64,000 bases of DNA, from NCBI GenBank assembly GCA_902525615.1, contig CABZHT010000001.1, forward strand, positions 176,813 through 240,812, given 5' to 3'. The position numbers and the translations under genes were made by a program. The notes under the pieces are model-generated. The model was not told the DNA's origin and made no database searches. It saw only the letters and a program-made list of their open reading frames with translations. Shown in pieces: positions 20,865-30,756 of the stretch. How positions within the stretch are numbered: position 1 is the stretch's first letter; every line of letters starts with the position of its first letter. Origin of the DNA: an uncultured Fidelibacterota bacterium (GTDB lineage Bacteria; Fidelibacterota; Marinisomatia; Marinisomatales; Marinisomataceae).

Positions 20865-21991
20865 AATTGTTTATTAATTATTTTTACAGGACTCAAACCA
20901 TTTATGAATCTCAAAGGAATATTTGTAAAAATCCCTATTAAAAAAACTGAACCCAATAAAAGTAGTACTATATCAAAAATAAATATCTGCATTGGTAAAG
21001 TATCAACTAAATAAAACTCAGGAGATAATTTTATAAAGGATAATTTATTTTGTAATAAAATTACTAATAAAGCAAAAAGAATACCTCCACATAATGCAGA
21101 AAGACCGATTAAATAACTGTAAATGATAAATATTTTTTTAATATCATTTTTTTTCATACCAATAGATGAAAAAATTGCCAGGTCTCTTATCTTATTTGAT
21201 GAAATCTGCATGATTGATGAAGATAGATTAAATGAGGCAATTAACACAATTAACAGTAAAGTAAAAAAAGTTATTTTCTTCTCTATTTCAGTTGCTTCAA
21301 AAAGCTGAAGATTTCTATCTTTCCAAGATAAGAATGTTGTTGATGAATCTTTAATGCTTCCAATATCTCCATTTATCTCAGCAGAAAAATTCGCATTTTT
21401 GAATATTTCTTTATTAACTCCAAATACTAGAAAATCATTAGCTCTTAAAATTCTATTTGAAAAAATATTTGCAACTCTGAACTCATAAATATCAGGAAGA
21501 CTATAGGAATTAAGTTTAAAATCTTTAGATATTATTTGAATGCTATCTCCAATGTCAATATTCAGTCGATTTGCAAGCAAATTACCAATTATCACATCTT
21601 CGTTGGATAATGCCTTGAAATTATTTTGCAAATTAAGTTCGTAAAAATCATTCAAAGATTCATTCGATACAGATTTAAATTTAATTAGGTTCTGTTTTTT
21701 ATTAGATACAATTAGAAATTCATTTTGCTGGAAAATTGAATAATTTTCATTATCCATATTTAAATCTTTAAAAAAGCCAGTATTGCTTATATCTTCAACC
21801 AAATAATCACCATAAATTTTTTTTGCTTCAGTTTGTAAAATTCCTTGAAAACCATTAAGTACAGAAACAGATAACACTATTGCAGCAGCGCCAATGAAAA
21901 GGCCTATAAATGATATAAAATTTATTGTATTATAGCGAAAATCATTTCTTGGAAATAAAAATCTTTTAGCAATTAATAAATAAATTTTCAT
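20861..21991 (-). CDS. ABC transporter permease, LolC/LolE-like
   Basis: 4-TM FtsX-like architecture, N-terminal IAKRFLFPRNDFRYNTINFISFIGLFIGAAAIVLSVSVLNGFQ; overlaps lolD-like gene by 4 bp. Confidence 0.82.
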   Translation of the reverse strand: MKIYLLIAKRFLFPRNDFRYNTINFISFIGLFIGAAAIVLSVSVLNGFQGILQTEAKKIYGDYLVEDISNTGFFKDLNMDNENYSIFQQNEFLIVSNKKQNLIKFKSVSNESLNDFYELNLQNNFKALSNEDVIIGNLLANRLNIDIGDSIQIISKDFKLNSYSLPDIYEFRVANIFSNRILRANDFLVFGVNKEIFKNANFSAEINGDIGSIKDSSTTFLSWKDRNLQLFEATEIEKKITFFTLLLIVLIASFNLSSSIMQISSNKIRDLAIFSSIGMKKNDIKKIFIIYSYLIGLSALCGGILFALLVILLQNKLSFIKLSPEFYLVDTLPMQIFIFDIVLLLLGSVFLIGIFTNIPLRFINGLSPVKIINKQL

Positions 21992-23136
21992 TTAGTCCTC
22001 AACACATTCATTGGACTAAAGTAAGCAAATCTTTTTACAGATGAAGCGGATATAATAAAACTTAATATTACACTTATGATAATAATTAAAAGTGAGTTAC
22101 TAAAATTAAATTCCATAGGAAGGTAATCAACAAAATAAATATTCTGTTCAATGCTTATTAATTTAAATTCATTCTGCAGTTGAATAAGAAAATAGGAAAA
22201 TAATATTCCAATTGTTGATCCAATCGATGCAAGAATCATTGATTGAAAAATAAATATCTTTGAAATTGATTTGTGAGATAATCCATATATCTTAAGAATT
22301 GTGAAATCCATTTTCTTTTCATCAAATAAAATACTCAAAGAACTTAAAAGCCCAAAAAATGAAACTACTGCAATCAAACTAAAAATAAATAGAATTGGCC
22401 ATTTTTGAGTATTTATCCATTCAAAAAGACTCGAATACTTATCGTATATAGTCATTTGATAAAATGGATAATCTATAATGTCATCATTTGGATCTATACT
22501 TACCCATCCTGAAATATAATTTTCAATACCATAATACTTTTGAAGATTTTCTAAAGAAGTAAAAATATTTCTCTCTTCAAATTCAGGTATACCAGAATTA
22601 TAAATATGTGCTACAGTAAAGAAGTCATATCTATTTTGGTTAGAAAAATTTTCAAGCTTTTTTGGATTGAAAATAACTACTTGATCTCCAAGTTTAAGGT
22701 TAAGATTGTCTGCTAATCTTTTTCCAATAACAATTGATTCATTTTTTATTTTATTAGTATCAAATGAATTGAATAGTCTAATTTTATTAAAATCATTAAT
22801 TGGATATGCATTTATAATAATGCTCTGGGAATCATTTTTTGATTTTAATAATGCTATCTTTTCTAAATAAGGTACTTTATCTGATATGAACTGTTGATCA
22901 AATTCGTTTTCAATGATTTCATCTTCAAATAAATGATTAATTGTACTATATCCATTCAAATTTGATAATTTTTTTGAAATTTCAGATTCGAAACCATCAA
23001 TAGAACTCATAACAATGTTTAATGATGCTACTCCCAATGAAAGACTAATTATGGTAACAAGGTTTGTAAGGCGAAAAACTAAACTACTATTTTTTGAAAT
23101 AAATAATTTTTTAATTAAAAATAATACGAGTTTCAT
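21988..23136 (-). CDS. ABC transporter permease, LolC/LolE-like (second copy)
   Basis: Same architecture as neighbour: FRLTNLVTIISLSLGVASLNIVMSSIDGFESE and C-terminal TM bundle. Confidence 0.8.
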   Translation of the reverse strand: MKLVLFLIKKLFISKNSSLVFRLTNLVTIISLSLGVASLNIVMSSIDGFESEISKKLSNLNGYSTINHLFEDEIIENEFDQQFISDKVPYLEKIALLKSKNDSQSIIINAYPINDFNKIRLFNSFDTNKIKNESIVIGKRLADNLNLKLGDQVVIFNPKKLENFSNQNRYDFFTVAHIYNSGIPEFEERNIFTSLENLQKYYGIENYISGWVSIDPNDDIIDYPFYQMTIYDKYSSLFEWINTQKWPILFIFSLIAVVSFFGLLSSLSILFDEKKMDFTILKIYGLSHKSISKIFIFQSMILASIGSTIGILFSYFLIQLQNEFKLISIEQNIYFVDYLPMEFNFSNSLLIIIISVILSFIISASSVKRFAYFSPMNVLRTK

Positions 23137-24608
23137 TTAAGGGATTTTAATGTAGGGAAAATTATGGCGTCTCTTATCCATCGAGAATCAATTAATAGCA
23201 TAACTAATCTATCAATTCCAATACCTACCCCTGCTGTTGGAGGCATTCCAGTCTCAATCGCTTCAAGAAAGTTTTCATCAATAGGAAATGCTTCTTCATC
23301 TCCGCCATCTTTCTTTCTTGATTGATCTTCAAATCTTTTTCTTTGATCAATTGGATCATTCAACTCTGAAAAACCATTTGCAAACTCCATTCCTGCAATA
23401 AACAATTCAAATCTTTCTGTAAAATCTTTATCTCCACTCCTATTGACTTTAGCTAAAGGTGAAATTTCGACAGGATGATTAATTACATATGTTGGTTGAA
23501 TTAGATTTGGTTCAACTTTTCTTCTCATGATTTCATCTATTAAAGTAGCTAAGCTATCCTTTTTACTAACCTCAAGCTTTAAATCTTTACAAGCTTTATA
23601 AACGGCTGAATGATCAGAGATATCTATATCATTTCCAGTATGATCCTTAATTAGTTCTCCCATAGTTTTTCGTGCAAACTTTTTGCTAAAATCAATTTTA
23701 TGGCCATCCCATGATATTTTTTTCATATCAAGGTCTTTAACAACTTTTTTAAACATTTTTTCAACAAAATCCATCATAAAATTATAGTCAGAATAAGCTT
23801 GATAAAATTCTAGCATGGTGAATTCAGGATTATGGCTTCTATCTATGCCCTCGTTTCTAAAATCTTTAGAAAGTTCATAAACCTTTTCAAATCCACCTAC
23901 AATCAATTGCTTTAAATATAACTCTGTTGCAATACGGAGGTAAAAATCCTGATCTAATGCGTTATGGTGTGTGGTAAATGGCTTGGCATTTGCCCCTCCG
24001 TATATTGGTTGTAATACAGGTGTTTCTACCTCAATATATCCATGATCATTTAAAAATGATCTTATTGAATTGATTATTTTAAATCTTCTTACGTAATTGT
24101 TTTTTGTTTCAGGATTAATAATTAAATCAAGAAACCTTTTTCTATATCTGAACTCTTTATCTGAAACTAAATTATATTTCTCTCCATCTTTTTCTTTTAC
24201 ATCAGGTATTGGCTTTATGTTTTTAGACAAGATTGTTAGATGGGAAACTTTAATAGTTAATGCATCTGTTTTAGTTTTAAAAACTTTACCCTCAATCCCA
24301 ACAAAATCACCTATATCCGTTAGTTTAAATAAATTATAATTATCTTCACCGACGTCGTCTCTTGTAATGTAAAATTGGATACGTCCTTCTTGGTCCTGAA
24401 TATTAGCAAATGATGCTTTACCCATTTTTCTTAGAGACATAACTCTTCCTGCTAAAGAAACCTTAGTATCAATTAACTTTTCATTTATTTCTGATGTGTG
24501 ATGAGAGCTATGATAATCATATGCGTAAGGCTCTACTCCTAATTCACGGATTTTTTTTAACTTCTCAAGTCGATTGTCTATAATTTGTTTTAAACTTTTA
24601 TTTTCCAT
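23133..24608 (-). CDS. lysS: Lysyl-tRNA synthetase (class II)
   Basis: FLDLIINPETKNNYVRRFKIINSIRSFLNDHGYIEVETPVLQPIYGGANAKPFTTHHNALDQDFYLRIATELYLKQLIVGGFEKVYEL. Confidence 0.96.
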   Translation of the reverse strand: MENKSLKQIIDNRLEKLKKIRELGVEPYAYDYHSSHHTSEINEKLIDTKVSLAGRVMSLRKMGKASFANIQDQEGRIQFYITRDDVGEDNYNLFKLTDIGDFVGIEGKVFKTKTDALTIKVSHLTILSKNIKPIPDVKEKDGEKYNLVSDKEFRYRKRFLDLIINPETKNNYVRRFKIINSIRSFLNDHGYIEVETPVLQPIYGGANAKPFTTHHNALDQDFYLRIATELYLKQLIVGGFEKVYELSKDFRNEGIDRSHNPEFTMLEFYQAYSDYNFMMDFVEKMFKKVVKDLDMKKISWDGHKIDFSKKFARKTMGELIKDHTGNDIDISDHSAVYKACKDLKLEVSKKDSLATLIDEIMRRKVEPNLIQPTYVINHPVEISPLAKVNRSGDKDFTERFELFIAGMEFANGFSELNDPIDQRKRFEDQSRKKDGGDEEAFPIDENFLEAIETGMPPTAGVGIGIDRLVMLLIDSRWIRDAIIFPTLKSLK

Positions 24609-24617
24609 TTCGAAAAC

Positions 24618-25713
24618 TTATTTATTTTTTTCCATTTTATCTAACAAATAACTATATATAAAATCATCAATATTGCCGTCCATAACTGATTTTATACTTC
24701 CTACTTCATGTTTGGTTCTATGATCTTTAATCATGTTGTAAGGATGAAAAACATAGGATCTAATTTGACTACCCCAACCAATATCTTTTTTTTCTCCTTC
24801 AAGCTCTTTTTTATTAAGTAGCTGCTTCTCCATCTCTAATTGAAAAAGTTTTGATTTTAATACTTTTAAAGCTTGTTCTTTATTTTTGTGCTGAGATCTT
24901 TGCGTTTGACATTGAGTAACAATACCTGATGGTATATGAGTTATTCTTATTGCTGAATCTGTTTTATTAACATGCTGACCACCAGCACCGCTTGACCTAA
25001 AAGTATCTATCCTTAAATCTTTTTGATTAATTTCAATATCAATATCCTCATTAACTGCTGGAGAAACTGACACTGAAGCGAATGAAGTATGTCTTCTGCT
25101 ATTAGAGTCAAATGGAGAAATTCTAACTAGTCTATGAATACCAATCTCAGCTTGCAATAAACCATAAGCATAATCACCAGAAATTTCTACGGTACAATCT
25201 TTTAATCCGGCCTCGTCACCGTTTTGGAAGTCAATAACATTAAATTTAAAACCTTTTGATTCAGCCCACATTGAATACATGCGATAAAGCATTTCAGCCC
25301 AATCTTGACTTTCTGTACCTCCTGCACCTGGATGAATTGTAATTATGGCATCGTTACTATCATTATCACCATTTAATATAAGTTTTAATTCAAACTCCTT
25401 AAGAAGATTAGAAAAGGTATTAAGCTCTTTTTTAACTTCTTCTTCTTCAACTTGATTTTCATTTAAAAATTCAAAAAGTACTTCTATATCTTCAGCTTTC
25501 TGAACAAGATTTTTCCTTAAGGAAATATCTTTTTCAAGAAAGGATATTTTTTTCATCACAGTGGTAGATTCAGAGTTGTTTTCCCACATTGTGGGATCAG
25601 AAATTTGCTCTTTTAATTTTTGGAGATCGGAGGTCTTTGATTCAAGGTCAAAGATGCCTCCTGATTTGATTATATTTTTCTAAAGATAATGAATATGCTT
25701 CTTTTAAATCCAT
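24618..25713 (-). CDS. prfB: Peptide chain release factor 2, expressed by +1 programmed frameshift
   Basis: Main ORF has GAGGTESQDWAEMLYRMY and SSGAGGQHVNKTDSAIRITH. Upstream zero frame from ATG at 25713: MDLKEAYSLSLEKYNQIRRHL then in-frame TGA (complement of 25648-25650) in AGG AGG CAT CTT TGA C; +1 frame continues DLESKTSDLQKLKEQISDPTMWENN into the ORF-track ORF. Confidence 0.95.
25647..25662 (-). promoter_or_regulatory. prfB: RF2 programmed +1 frameshift site: SD-like AGGAGG, CAT, CTT TGA C slippery stop
   Basis: Complement of 25647-25662 reads AGGAGGCATCTTTGAC; same layout as canonical prfB AGGGGG TAT CTT TGA C. Confidence 0.95.
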
Positions 25714-27179
25714 ACACTTAGTAATACTCCAATTGTTAATAGTACTCCAGTTAAAAAGTGAATTCCAATGGTTGATACATTAACAATTAATAGTTCATAA
25801 GGTAATTGCTGAAGATTAGCATCTTCTTTTTCCCATTCAACTAACCAATCAGAACCTTTCTTAGATGCAAAATTGAAAATAAGTAATGGAATCAATGCTA
25901 CTAATGTAAAATAATTTTGTGCATAAACAGATGCTCCAACAATTAAAAGAAATGATATAACCATTAAACTTTTCCAAACTGAAAATGGTTTTCTATAATT
26001 AGCTTTTTCACCTGGACCAGCCAATTTAACAACCCAGCTATTTTTATTTGCAGCCTTATCAGCATTATAATCTTGGAAACAATTTATAAATAGGACTAAG
26101 GCAATAAATATTCCAACTGGAACTGAGTAAAATAATGTAACTATTGGATCAATTGATTGAGTTGGTGCCACTGCTAAGTTTTGCATCAAAGCTGCACCAT
26201 ACACCATTAGAGGACCAAATCCAATAAATACTGCTAAATCTCCGAGACCATTGTATGCAAGTTTAAAAAATCCAGTATACATCACTCCCAAAAATACACC
26301 CAAATATCCTAGATACATTAAGACTGAATCCATTCTTCCTTCGAAGAAGAGGTTGTTTAGATTAAGACCAACTAAGATGGTACATGAAAAAAAGAAAATT
26401 GAAAGCAGGAGCATATTTGTAGGGGTAATTAATCCAGATTGAATAGCTCTTGATCCACCGTTAAATGGACTAGCCAACTTATTCATTTCATCATTTCTGG
26501 ATTTATGATCAAAATAATCATTAATATTATTTGTACCAATTTGAGCACAAACTGCACCTAATAATACCATCCAAAATATCGACCAATCAAAGACCCCAAA
26601 CTGTTTATATGCAATAGCAGAACCAAGCATGATTGGAGCAATGGTAGCTGTTAAAAAAGGTGCTCTTACAACAGTAACCCAATATTTTAAAGTATTTAGT
26701 ATATTATTTTTTACTTCTTTAAATAATCCAATTCTATTTTCAGGAACTTCCATCCATTCAAATTGTTTTTCAGCATAAAAATCAACATATTTTATTGTTG
26801 TTGGTTGAATCTTGTAATACCCTATCACATCATTGGTAATCAAAAAATCGTCATGCATATATTCTGAAAAAGCTTCAGTGACATTAAGAATTGCTTTTTT
26901 GGCTTTTTCAACTTCATCCTCATCTGTTACTTTTGAAGCATATGCATCAATTTGCAGCTCCTTAATACCATCCTCGCCGTCAGGTCTAATAACACATTGA
27001 ACTTTATGATTCATAGAAATTTGTACAGCTTTTCTAGATGGATTGAAAGTGAAAAAAAATATATCTAATCCATCGTTTGCAAAATAAACATTTGCTGCAG
27101 AAGAATTGCCAGCAACACTTGTTGATAAAGTCATAAAATCTGATCGGTTTAATAAATCTAAAATCTTGTCTTTTAACAT
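25704..27179 (-). CDS. Fusion protein: N-terminal PNPOx-like FMN-binding split-barrel domain plus C-terminal UbiA/MenA-type prenyltransferase
   Basis: First ~140 aa resemble a pyridoxamine-5-phosphate oxidase-like domain (FMTLSTSVAGNSSAANVYFANDGLDIFFFTFNPSRKAVQISMNHKVQCVI); remainder has RAPFLTATIAPIMLGSAIA, NNINDYFDHKSRND, SPFNGGSRAIQSGLI and many TM helices. Confidence 0.82.
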   Translation of the reverse strand: MLKDKILDLLNRSDFMTLSTSVAGNSSAANVYFANDGLDIFFFTFNPSRKAVQISMNHKVQCVIRPDGEDGIKELQIDAYASKVTDEDEVEKAKKAILNVTEAFSEYMHDDFLITNDVIGYYKIQPTTIKYVDFYAEKQFEWMEVPENRIGLFKEVKNNILNTLKYWVTVVRAPFLTATIAPIMLGSAIAYKQFGVFDWSIFWMVLLGAVCAQIGTNNINDYFDHKSRNDEMNKLASPFNGGSRAIQSGLITPTNMLLLSIFFFSCTILVGLNLNNLFFEGRMDSVLMYLGYLGVFLGVMYTGFFKLAYNGLGDLAVFIGFGPLMVYGAALMQNLAVAPTQSIDPIVTLFYSVPVGIFIALVLFINCFQDYNADKAANKNSWVVKLAGPGEKANYRKPFSVWKSLMVISFLLIVGASVYAQNYFTLVALIPLLIFNFASKKGSDWLVEWEKEDANLQQLPYELLIVNVSTIGIHFLTGVLLTIGVLLSVWI

Positions 27180-27181
27180 TC

Positions 27182-27961
27182 CTAATTTTCCTCAATAAAT
27201 TCATTCATCTTTTCTTTTAGAATCTTTCCTAATTCATCCAAAGAGAGGCCTGAACTTATAAAATATCCATTCTCAGCAACAGAAATTTTTCCACTTTCTT
27301 CTGAAATAACAACTGCCAAAGCATCACTCTCTTCTGAAATTCCAAGTGCTGCTCGATGCCTAGTTCCCATTTCAGGATTTAAAGTCTTACTCTCCGTCAG
27401 AGGTAAAATACATGCTGCTGCTTCAATTAAATTATTATGAATTACTACAGCTCCGTCATGTAAAGGAGAAGATGGATTAAAAATTGATACTAAAAGCTCA
27501 GGGCTAAATGAAGCATGCATCGGAACAGCATCTGAAACTACATTTTTTAAAGAATTTTCACGTTCAAAAACAAGTAAAGCTCCCCACTTGTTCTTTTTTA
27601 TTTCTTCAATGCTGAAAAGTATATCTTCTTGAATAGCCGTTCTTTCAATTTGAAAAAGCTTTCTTAAAATTCGATTCTGTCCAACAGAAGTTAAAAGTCT
27701 TCTGATTTCAGGTTGGAATAGAATTACAAAAACTACGACCCAAACAGTTTGAAAAAGATTTAAAAGCCAAGATGTAGCCTTAAATCCAAGAATATTAATT
27801 ATAAATCCAGCAAAAAATATAATTAATAAACCAATTAACATTTGACCACCTCGAGTACCTCTAAAGTAAGAATAGGCATAAGAAAAAATGAATGTAACCA
27901 AGATTAAATCAAATAGATCAGTTAGTGTAAACTTTAGAAAACTTATCTCAAAAAGGTTCAT
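27182..27961 (-). CDS. cdaA: Diadenylate cyclase, CdaA type (c-di-AMP synthase)
   Basis: N-terminal TM helices then DAC domain: SPLHDGAVVIHNNLIEAAACILPLTESKTLNPEMGTRHRAALGISEESDALAVVISEESGKISV (DGA and RHR motifs). Confidence 0.93.
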   Translation of the reverse strand: MNLFEISFLKFTLTDLFDLILVTFIFSYAYSYFRGTRGGQMLIGLLIIFFAGFIINILGFKATSWLLNLFQTVWVVVFVILFQPEIRRLLTSVGQNRILRKLFQIERTAIQEDILFSIEEIKKNKWGALLVFERENSLKNVVSDAVPMHASFSPELLVSIFNPSSPLHDGAVVIHNNLIEAAACILPLTESKTLNPEMGTRHRAALGISEESDALAVVISEESGKISVAENGYFISSGLSLDELGKILKEKMNEFIEEN

Positions 27962-27969
27962 ATATTAAT

Positions 27970-28821
27970 TTAGCTAATTAAATGGTTTGAATTAAAAATT
28001 TTATTTGCAATTAAAAGAGCTTTATTAGTTTCAGAAACGTCATGAACCCTGAAAATCTTTACACCTTGTTGTAATCCAATAACGTTAGCTGCTAATGAAC
28101 CTTCTAACCTATCATTTTCAGGAAGACTTAAAGATATTCCAATAAAGGATTTTCTTGATGCGCCTAGCAAAACTGGAAAATTCAATACAACGAAATGATT
28201 TAAATTATTTATGATTTCAAAATTATTTTCTACAGTTTTACCAAAACCAATTCCAGGATCAATTATAATTTTTTTTTGATTTACTCCTTTAGAAATAGCA
28301 AAATCTATCCTCCCAACAAGATAATCTTTGATATCCGGTATTAGAGATTCATACTGGGGATTATCTTGCATATTCTTAGGAGTTCCTTTCATATGCATTA
28401 TAATTAAGGGACAATCAAATTTTACTGCAACATCAGCCATTAACGGATCAATCTCCATAGCACTAATATCATTTATTATTGAAGCACCAACATCAAGAGC
28501 CTTGCTTGCTACAATTGATTTAGTAGTATCAATTGATATACAAACATCAGATTTTTTTCTTATACCTTCAATGACAGGTATCACTCTTGAAATTTCTTCA
28601 TCTAAACTGACTGGATTTGAGAATGGCCTTGTTGATTCACCGCCAATATCAATTATATCTGCACCATTCTTGACCATCTCTAATGCATGCTCAATAGCAG
28701 TATTTTTTTTAAAGTATTGTCCTCCGTCTGAAAAAGAATCGGGAGTGACATTTAAAATTCCCATGATTAATGATTGCTTATCTTCACTTGAAAGCCAATC
28801 ATTGAATTGTTTAATATTCAT
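27970..28821 (-). CDS. folP: Dihydropteroate synthase
   Basis: IMGILNVTPDSFSDGGQYF, ADIIDIGGESTRPFS, IIIDPGIGFGKTVENNFEII. Confidence 0.95.
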   Translation of the reverse strand: MNIKQFNDWLSSEDKQSLIMGILNVTPDSFSDGGQYFKKNTAIEHALEMVKNGADIIDIGGESTRPFSNPVSLDEEISRVIPVIEGIRKKSDVCISIDTTKSIVASKALDVGASIINDISAMEIDPLMADVAVKFDCPLIIMHMKGTPKNMQDNPQYESLIPDIKDYLVGRIDFAISKGVNQKKIIIDPGIGFGKTVENNFEIINNLNHFVVLNFPVLLGASRKSFIGISLSLPENDRLEGSLAANVIGLQQGVKIFRVHDVSETNKALLIANKIFNSNHLIS

Positions 28822-28824
28822 GTA

Positions 28825-30720
28825 TTATTTTTTTGAGATTTTTTTACCTAATAGCATGACTTTAATATCTGATTCATCTATTGTTTCATGTTCAAGTAAT
28901 TCTTCAGCCATTAAATGCAGTAGATCAATTTTTTCTTCAAGAATTTTTCTTGCAGTATCTTGTGCATTTTTAATAATTGATACAACTTCATGATCAATCA
29001 TCTGAGCAGTTTCTTCACTGTAGTCTCTATGAGATTGTATTTCTCTTCCTAAGAAAATTTCTTCATTCTTTTTTCCAAAAGCCATTGGGCCCATCTTGTC
29101 ACTCATTCCCCACTCACAAACCATTCTTCTAGCAATACTTGTTGCTCTTTCAATATCGTTTGATGCGCCAGTAGTGATTTCATTTAATATTAAATCTTCC
29201 GCAGCTCTTCCTCCCATCATTACAGCTAATCTGCTTAAAATATATGTTTTTGAATAACCATGTTTTTCATCAATTGGCAGCTGCATTGTTACTCCTAATG
29301 CTCTTCCTCTAGGAATAATTGTAACTTTATGGACAGGATCTGCTTCTGGAGAAAACAATGCTACTACTGCATGCCCTGCTTCATGGTAAGCTGTAACTTT
29401 CTTTTCATGATTGGAAAGCACCATGCTTTTTCTTTGGACACCCATTAAAACTTTATCTTGAGCCTCTTGAAAATCAGAATTATCAACTGTTGATTTTCTT
29501 TTTCTAGAAGCAAGTAATGCAGCTTCATTTACAAGATTAGCTAAATCTGCTCCAACCATTCCAGGTGTTCCTTTGGCAATATCTAATAAGTTTACTGATT
29601 TAGGTTTAATTTTAATTTTCTTTGTATGAATCTTTAAAATATCATGCCTACCATTTAGGTCGGGAACATCAACTACAACCTGACGGTCAAATCTTCCAGG
29701 CCTTAACAATGCTGAGTCCAACACATCTGGCCTATTTGTTGCTCCCATAACAATAACACTACTAGAATTATCAAATCCATCAAGTTCAACTAACAGCTGA
29801 TTGAGTGTTTGTTCTCTTTCATCATGGCCACCACCTAATCCAGCACCGCGTTGACGACCTACCGCATCAAGCTCATCAATAAAAACAATTGCAGGTGCAT
29901 TTTTATTTGCCTGTTCAAACAAATCTCTTACTCGAGATGCTCCAACTCCAACAAACATTTCGACAAAATCTGCTCCGCTTATACTAAAAAAAGGAACATT
30001 AGATTCACCAGCTACAGCTCTAGCTAATAATGTCTTTCCAGTTCCTGGAGGACCAACCAATAAAACACCTCTTGGAATTTTTCCTCCAAGCTTTTCAAAT
30101 TTTTTAGGACTTTTTAAATATGCTATAATTTCCTCAAGCTCTTCCTTGGCTTCAACACACCCAGCAACATCATTGAACTTTACTTTCTTCTGGTTACCAG
30201 AAAAAATCTTAGCTTTACTTTTACCAAAGCTAAATACATTATTCATTCCATTCCCAGAACCTTGCATTCTCCTTATTAAAAATAACCAAAAAGCTATTAA
30301 TAACAACCAGGGAGCAAAACCAAGCAGCCAACTAGTCCAATCAATTTTCTCACCTTCAAAATTGTATTCAATTTTTTTTTCATCCCATAAAGCAATTTGA
30401 TCAGAATAATCAGATGGCAAGTAAACAACAAATAAGGTTCTATCTTCAAAGGATGCGCCATGCTTGTTGATTAAAGTTTCAGGATTAAAAAGTTCTCCGT
30501 GAAAAGAATTATCGTTTTCAATAGATGCTTCTTTAATTTTGTTTTCAGCCAATAATTCTTTGTAAGTGTTGTAAGATACTTCAACTTTATTTGCTGACTC
30601 ATCTGGAAGAAAAGCAAAAGAAGCTATTATGAATAAAATTATTGATGCCCAAATGAGCAATGAGCTAGGCCCTGATTGAGTTTTTTTTGGGTTTGGTTTC
30701 TTATTTGTCTGATTTTTCAT
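28825..30720 (-). CDS. ftsH: ATP-dependent zinc metalloprotease FtsH
   Basis: [51 protein letters not shown] zinc motif. Confidence 0.96.
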   Translation of the reverse strand: MKNQTNKKPNPKKTQSGPSSLLIWASIILFIIASFAFLPDESANKVEVSYNTYKELLAENKIKEASIENDNSFHGELFNPETLINKHGASFEDRTLFVVYLPSDYSDQIALWDEKKIEYNFEGEKIDWTSWLLGFAPWLLLIAFWLFLIRRMQGSGNGMNNVFSFGKSKAKIFSGNQKKVKFNDVAGCVEAKEELEEIIAYLKSPKKFEKLGGKIPRGVLLVGPPGTGKTLLARAVAGESNVPFFSISGADFVEMFVGVGASRVRDLFEQANKNAPAIVFIDELDAVGRQRGAGLGGGHDEREQTLNQLLVELDGFDNSSSVIVMGATNRPDVLDSALLRPGRFDRQVVVDVPDLNGRHDILKIHTKKIKIKPKSVNLLDIAKGTPGMVGADLANLVNEAALLASRKRKSTVDNSDFQEAQDKVLMGVQRKSMVLSNHEKKVTAYHEAGHAVVALFSPEADPVHKVTIIPRGRALGVTMQLPIDEKHGYSKTYILSRLAVMMGGRAAEDLILNEITTGASNDIERATSIARRMVCEWGMSDKMGPMAFGKKNEEIFLGREIQSHRDYSEETAQMIDHEVVSIIKNAQDTARKILEEKIDLLHLMAEELLEHETIDESDIKVMLLGKKISKK

Positions 30721-30756
30721 TGGAGAAGAATTTAATAAAAATGTATAATAAAAAAA

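Noticed and set aside
28328-28993. 221-aa plus-strand ORF
   Set aside because: Antisense to well-supported folP and the 3' end of ftsH; composition is typical of a shadow ORF and no family is recognisable.
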